Below, piece by piece: positions 37,398 to 40,634 of a stretch of DNA of 40,634 bases. This DNA comes from a virus. Position 1 is the stretch's first letter. Each line of letters starts with the position of its first letter. A model generated the notes under the pieces. It worked only from the letters and a program-made list of their open reading frames with translations. It made no database searches and was not told the DNA's origin. The DNA lies in IMG/VR virus record IMGVR_UViG_3300032235_000805, positions 1-40,634 of that record, one strand, 5' to 3'. A program made the position numbers and the translations under genes.

Positions 37398-37851
37398 TTA
37401 CTTTCCTCAATTCAAAACTACCATTACCACAATCAATCCATTCTACTTGGTCTCCTTCTTTAAGGTTTGCTGCTTCCAGCAAGTCATCAGGAAACTCAAC
37501 ATAACACTCTCCACTTAATCCATCAACCTGAACGGGAAGAGACCACTTCATAACTTTATCTTTAGGATACAAGTTTCCATTCTTATTGACAACAAAATTG
37601 TTATCTACGTATTGCCAAGAGGTATCACCATCATCATACAAATTATCAAAATTTACAGGACGATGACCGTTCAGAAGTTCAAGAAGTTCAGAACACCTAC
37701 TAGTGCAATGTTTGTAAGTATAATAGTTTTCTCGAACTACTTCCTTAATTACATCATAAATTTCTTTCGGTGTTGCTTCACTACATGAAATTGCATCGTG
37801 TAACCAGTTCTCCAGATTTTCAAGAGAATACTTTTTGTAATCAAAGTCCAT
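37384..37851 (-). CDS. AbrB/SpoVT-like domain protein, 155 aa
   Basis: The N-terminal 90 residues are unrecognised, helical and include a CX3C (CTSRC). The C-terminal about 50 residues (KWSLPVQVDGLSGECYVEFP, DDLLEAANLKEGDQVEW, ELRKV) have the swapped-hairpin AbrB/MazE pattern: strand, PxxLL helix, LKEGDxVxW strand. Such domains bind DNA as dimers, so this may be a phage transcription regulator of host or phage promoters. The start at 37851 follows the upstream stop by 2 nt. Confidence 0.78.
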   Translation of the reverse strand: MDFDYKKYSLENLENWLHDAISCSEATPKEIYDVIKEVVRENYYTYKHCTSRCSELLELLNGHRPVNFDNLYDDGDTSWQYVDNNFVVNKNGNLYPKDKVMKWSLPVQVDGLSGECYVEFPDDLLEAANLKEGDQVEWIDCGNGSFELRKVNGIK

Positions 37852-37853
37852 AA

Positions 37854-38175
37854 TCAATCTCTAGGTTTTGGTTTAGAACATTCAAGACAATAGTGGGAAA
37901 AACCACTGCGAAAGTATTTTACCACCTGAAAGTGGTTACTGTCAAGTGGTTTCTCCTCACCACAGTTAGAGCACTTTCGTAGTCCCGATACCTGAATTTC
38001 CCCAGATACGGCGTTCTTTCTTACGCAGTTTTTTAAGTTCTTTGTAAAGTTCTTTGATTTGCTGATAAGCATCCTCTGGTGAGATTTTATCTGCAATTTC
38101 AAGTCCTGCAATGAGTCCAACTTTATCACCAAATCTTGCAAGTGCTCTCTCATATTCAGTAAGGTTCTCATACAT
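37854..38175 (-). CDS. Zinc-finger protein interrupted by a +1 frameshift
   Basis: The first frame (ATG at 38175) reads [20 protein letters not shown] through KKLRKKERRIWGNSGIGTTK and stops at 37966 (69 aa). The next frame reads GLRKCSNCGEEKPLDSNHFQ to YCLECSKPKPRD, with CxxC...CxxC zinc knuckles. Removing one base of the CCCC run at 38000-38003 would join them into a coherent 106-aa protein (RRIWEIQVSGLRKCSNCGE). This may be an assembly error, a true mutation or programmed frameshifting. As it stands the 69-aa product is the safest call. Confidence 0.7.
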
Positions 38176-38465
38176 CAGAGGTTTTCCTCTTGCTCTGTTT
38201 CAATTACACAATCACTCAAAGGATATGCAACACAAAGCATAGAGAAACCTTCATTCATTTGATCGTCATCAAGGAAAGATTGTTCGGAATTATCCACTTC
38301 ACCTTCCACAACTTTACCAACGCAAGCAGAGCAAGCACCAGCACGACAAGAAGAAGGAAGATCTACACCTGCTTCTTCAGCAGCATCAAGAATGTATTGA
38401 TCTTCAGCACAGTCAACAACATTTTCTGTGCCGTCAGGGGAACGAAGAGTAATCTGATAAGTCAT
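38175..38465 (-). CDS. petF: Plant-type [2Fe-2S] ferredoxin (auxiliary metabolic gene)
   Basis: 96 aa, the normal length. Cluster ligands C40, C45, C48 and C78 have the CX4CX2CX29C spacing, in [20 protein letters not shown]. It carries electrons from photosystem I to ferredoxin-dependent enzymes such as bilin reductases and ribonucleotide or nitrogen assimilation enzymes. Overlaps its neighbours by one (TGATG) and four nt. Known as an auxiliary gene in some cyanophages. Confidence 0.95.
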   Translation of the reverse strand: MTYQITLRSPDGTENVVDCAEDQYILDAAEEAGVDLPSSCRAGACSACVGKVVEGEVDNSEQSFLDDDQMNEGFSMLCVAYPLSDCVIETEQEENL

Positions 38466-38689
38466 TGTAGTTTTTCGGTGTTAAAAGGTAATTTATAAGG
38501 TTCGCAAGATAGAATATCAATTCTTGCTTCTAAACTGTTAGCAATCTCATACAAAGTGTTATTGAGATTGATATTTTCTGCCTCAAGTTCTTCAATTCTT
38601 GATTCTAGTTGAGTAATTTTGTCAAGAATAGAGTATTCTGTTTCTGTAAATTGATAAGGTCTCAAGAAGTCGGTAACCCATTTAAACAT
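38462..38689 (-). CDS. Coiled-coil protein, 75 aa
   Basis: [20 protein letters not shown] then [20 protein letters not shown], a clear leucine-heptad helix, and a polar tail. It precedes ferredoxin with an ATGA overlap. Function unknown. Confidence 0.78.
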   Translation of the reverse strand: MFKWVTDFLRPYQFTETEYSILDKITQLESRIEELEAENINLNNTLYEIANSLEARIDILSCEPYKLPFNTEKLQ

Positions 38690-38929
38690 CAGATTAACCC
38701 CACTTCTTTTAGGTATGCCCTGTATCTCATAAACCCACCAAGACGAACTGGCCTATTCAAAGACCAGCAACATTCTTGATATGAATTAAACTCAAACCAC
38801 GGAGTTGTCGGATCCAGTGTTGGGAACTGACTGTTGTTCGTGTAGTTGTTTAATTGCTTCCAAAACTTCAGGTGTTTCATCCCATTCAAAAATTGTGCCA
38901 GATTTGGTTTCATATGTACGGATAGTCAT
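38689..38929 (-). CDS. Hypothetical protein, apparently frameshifted, 79 aa if joined
   Basis: From the ATG at 38929: MTIRTYETKSGTIFEWDETP, EVLEAIKQLHEQQSVPNTGS, stop at 38792 (45 aa). The +1 frame holds PTLDPTTPWFEFNSYQECCW then SLNRPVRLGGFMRYRAYLKE, also very coherent, ending at 38689. Removing one base in the plus-strand GGG at 38822-38824 would give HEQQSVPTLDPTTPWFEF and an uninterrupted 79-aa protein. Alternatively two overlapping small genes. Confidence 0.62.
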
Positions 38930-39135
38930 AGTTTCTTAAAACAAACGGAATTAAATTTGCCATAAACTCCTCTTAAAAAGAGGTTAGTATGCCAGGTATG
39001 GACTTCTACCTTTTCAATGTAATAGATTGCTCCTTCTATAAGAAATTTAGATGGATCATCATTGCTGCCCCAATTATTTTGTTCTGGAGAGCATCCAAGA
39101 TAAATTACCCTCTCACCTTTCCTAAAGTTTTCCAT
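38926..39135 (-). CDS. Hypothetical protein, 69 aa
   Basis: MENFRKGERVIYLGCSPEQN then NWGSNDDPSKFLIEGAIYYI and a beta-rich end. RKGERVIYLG and EGAIYYIEKVEV suggest an SH3-like barrel. Coupled to the next gene by ATGA. Function unknown. Confidence 0.79.
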   Translation of the reverse strand: MENFRKGERVIYLGCSPEQNNWGSNDDPSKFLIEGAIYYIEKVEVHTWHTNLFLRGVYGKFNSVCFKKL

Positions 39136-39334
39136 CCACAGTAGAAGAATAAGTCACTCCACTATCATTTATAGCACCTTCTTGCTTCCATTTCAAGTAA
39201 TATCGCGTACTCCTAACACATTCTTCTTCGGTCAGTGAGGTGATAATACCAGTACCATCTTCGTAATGAGATTGCCAAGTTCCCCAGCGTTTTTGCTCCA
39301 CATAGAAACAATCATCAATCAGTTGTTTTTTCAT
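39122..39334 (-). CDS. Hypothetical protein, 70 aa
   Basis: MKKQLIDDCFYVEQKRWGTW then QSHYEDGTGIITSLTEEECV and a C-terminal beta part. Soluble. It overlaps its upstream neighbour by 20 nt and its downstream neighbour by 14 nt, both in different frames. Function unknown. Confidence 0.77.
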   Translation of the reverse strand: MKKQLIDDCFYVEQKRWGTWQSHYEDGTGIITSLTEEECVRSTRYYLKWKQEGAINDSGVTYSSTVDGKL

Positions 39335-39479
39335 TCAATAAACTCAATTGGCGTTCAAACTCATATTTTAGTGGTAGAAGATGAGAAGACATAAATCCCT
39401 CATACATATTGCCTTCCATAAGTTTAGCAATATTTTCCACTTGCGTCAAGGCAAGAATAAGATTAACTTTATTAGTCAT
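39315..39479 (-). CDS. Hypothetical protein, 54 aa
   Basis: MTNKVNLILALTQVENIAKL then MEGNMYEGFMSSHLLPLKYE and a helical end. ATG overlaps the upstream TGA (ATGA). Helical throughout. Function unknown. Confidence 0.77.
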   Translation of the reverse strand: MTNKVNLILALTQVENIAKLMEGNMYEGFMSSHLLPLKYEFERQLSLLNEKTTD

Positions 39480-39790
39480 TTTGACTTTTTATTGCGAGTA
39501 GTGTTTCGATCGGAAGCCACGCTGGGTTTTCGTTTTTGAACTGCACCAGAACTTCGGTTATTACTTGGTTTAGTTGCTTGTCGTACTTTTGTCTTGTTTG
39601 CTTTACTTGGTTTAGGGGGTTTTTCATCTCTGTACTGAACTTTAATTTCTTTTGGTTTAAGTTTATATCGGGTAATGTGTTTTTGCAAGTGCTCTTCACA
39701 TTCAAACCAACAAATTGTAGCATTCTTTCCTTCACCAAACTCAAGTCGGTAAGGATAATTTTCGTAAGGAAAGAGTGAAGTATCAATCAT
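39476..39790 (-). CDS. Hypothetical protein with basic tail, 104 aa
   Basis: MIDTSLFPYENYPYRLEFGE then GKNATICWFECEEHLQKHIT is a compact folded part; residues after 48 are basic and disordered (KPPKPSKANKTKVRQATKPS). The tail suggests nucleic-acid binding. This frame is preferred to the overlapping 39472 frame because of the coupling ATGA at its stop and its composition. Function unknown. Confidence 0.78.
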   Translation of the reverse strand: MIDTSLFPYENYPYRLEFGEGKNATICWFECEEHLQKHITRYKLKPKEIKVQYRDEKPPKPSKANKTKVRQATKPSNNRSSGAVQKRKPSVASDRNTTRNKKSK

Positions 39791-40148
39791 CAATCAAATC
39801 CCCCACAAGGTCATTAAGTCTATCAACAATGTCTTCAGTTAGTGGATATGTTTTGACTTTTCCCGTTTCAACATCATCTGCCATCTGCATTAGACTTTCA
39901 AGAAACTCTTTTGGAAGAATATCATCATCTCCCAAATAAGACCAAAAGTAACTATAACATTCCTCATATGGGTCGTCATAAAACATCAAGGCATAATCCT
40001 TATAGTTTCCTGTCATCAGGTCTCTCCAATTACGAAAAGACATACCGATAGTTTGCCACCCCGTCATCCAACAGTGACCGATCCAATATTCCCACCAGTT
40101 CAAAGTATTTTTCTTTCTGTCTGTTCCTCTGACTGGTGTGCTAAACAT
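39783..40148 (-). CDS. Hypothetical protein, 121 aa
   Basis: MFSTPVRGTDRKKNTLNWWE then YWIGHCWMTGWQTIGMSFRN and a strongly acidic C-terminal half. Very rich in Trp and Tyr. Start at 40148 lies within the end of the upstream gene (8-nt overlap). Function unknown. Confidence 0.78.
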   Translation of the reverse strand: MFSTPVRGTDRKKNTLNWWEYWIGHCWMTGWQTIGMSFRNWRDLMTGNYKDYALMFYDDPYEECYSYFWSYLGDDDILPKEFLESLMQMADDVETGKVKTYPLTEDIVDRLNDLVGDLIDD

Positions 40149-40314
40149 AATGAGGTTTCTCTGTATCAAACTGGTAGAATTTAACGTCTTTCATATCAAG
40201 ACACATAAGAATTGTAGTATGTTCTCGGTGTTCTCGTGGTGTTCCTTTATACAACCATCGTCTTTGGTACGCACAGCACCAGATGTTATGGAAGATTTTA
40301 GATTTCTCTGTCAT
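40141..40314 (-). CDS. Hypothetical basic protein, 57 aa
   Basis: MTEKSKIFHNIWCCAYQRRW then LYKGTPREHREHTTILMCLD and a polar end. Basic, with CC and RRW. Overlaps its upstream neighbour by 17 nt. Function unknown. Confidence 0.76.
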   Translation of the reverse strand: MTEKSKIFHNIWCCAYQRRWLYKGTPREHREHTTILMCLDMKDVKFYQFDTEKPHYV

Positions 40315-40453
40315 CTTCTACCTTATTAAGGTGTTCCATAATGACTCGAACAAAGTCTTCTTCGGTCCAGGTGTTGAGAATACTTTCCGTAGGAGAATTC
40401 TCATCCCAGGAGATGGTAAGTGATTTGTCTTCATTTTCTTTTACTTGTATCAT
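40298..40453 (-). CDS. Hypothetical acidic protein, 51 aa
   Basis: MIQVKENEDKSLTISWDENS then PTESILNTWTEEDFVRVIME and HLNKVED. A beta-strand followed by an acidic helix. First gene after the sigma70 promoter at the right end. Function unknown. Confidence 0.8.
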   Translation of the reverse strand: MIQVKENEDKSLTISWDENSPTESILNTWTEEDFVRVIMEHLNKVEDDREI

Positions 40454-40503
40454 TTCTTGCAGTCCAGAAAGTAATAATATCTTTATTTGTTGAGTATGAG
40501 AGT

Positions 40504-40532
40504 ATTATAGGGCAAAAGGCACCTGTTTTCAA
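40504..40532 (-). promoter_or_regulatory. Strong sigma70-type promoter at the right end
   Basis: Minus strand TTGAAA (40532-40527), exactly 17 bp, TATAAT (40509-40504), 51 nt before the first ATG. The upstream context GGGGCACTTGAAAACAGGTG partly recalls the intergenic element, but here the spacing is canonical. The remaining sequence to 40634 shows no gene. Confidence 0.87.
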
Positions 40533-40634
40533 GTGCCCCTGTTCCAGTTTATAAAATGTCCTATCCTATCCTTTTTCTTTTAGAAGTATCTATTCCTCTT
40601 CTCATTTGATACCTTGAAAGATTTCCAGCATTAG

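Noticed and set aside
39472-39786. A 104-codon minus-strand frame MILHSFLTKIILTD...
   Set aside because: It overlaps the 104-aa gene at 39476-39790, which has an ATGA junction, a folded aromatic start and a basic tail.

Overview
The window looks like part of a T4-like myovirus genome infecting marine Synechococcus or Prochlorococcus (a cyanomyovirus). The evidence is a T4-type baseplate wedge module (gp25, gp6, a gp7-like giant, gp8), T4-type late promoters (TATAAATA and close variants), host-derived photosynthesis-related genes (CP12, a plant-type 2Fe-2S ferredoxin), and a long leftward cluster of tiny overlapping genes. Nearly every gene is on the minus strand; the only plus-strand gene I support is a GIY-YIG homing endonuclease. 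No tRNA, rRNA, CRISPR array or insertion sequence was recognised. All family assignments are from memory and by eye; no search was run.

Layout, read leftward from the right end. (1) 36.9-40.5 kb: a strong sigma70-like promoter (40504-40532) heads a chain of about 14 small genes that includes ferredoxin, an AbrB-like protein and two apparently frameshifted genes, ending near CP12, which has its own late-type promoter. (2) 19-36.7 kb: small, mostly unrecognised genes joined by ATGA/TGATG overlaps and divided into transcription-unit-like blocks by 14 copies of a ~36-bp intergenic element (core GGGGCCTTGAAAGTGT, then a TATAAG/TATGAT-like hexamer 12 bp after TTGAAA, then a start codon shortly after). 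Larger genes here are an SF2 helicase, a PD-(D/E)XK-like nuclease overlapping an HTH-DNA methyltransferase, a 328-aa unknown protein with its own sigma70 promoter, and a ligase-fold nucleotidyltransferase-like protein. Two basic proteins starting MKTFQ(E/Q)FM resemble T4 internal proteins with a capsid-targeting sequence; each has a late-type promoter inside the early-type cluster. (3) 20.3-21.5 kb: a divergent promoter region and the homing endonuclease, preceded by both a sigma70-like and a perfect late promoter and insulated by a leftward terminator. (4) 16.4-18.8 kb: a transition zone with an extended -10 promoter, a GC-rich structured leader, a glycosyltransferase-like protein and small conserved-looking proteins, ending at a terminator. 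(5) 1-16.2 kb: the AT-rich late structural block gp25-gp6-gp7-like-1501 aa-gp8 and the first codons of a DUF4815-type tail protein.

How it fits together: the right and middle parts look like early/middle takeover genes that modulate host metabolism (CP12, ferredoxin), DNA (helicase, methyltransferase, nuclease, ligase-like) and the envelope (many tiny membrane proteins). The left part builds the baseplate. The most unusual features are the 14-copy promoter-like element, the late-promoter-driven internal-protein candidates, the nuclease/methyltransferase pair, and the huge insertion in the gp7-like protein together with GxGY repeats shared by neighbouring baseplate proteins.
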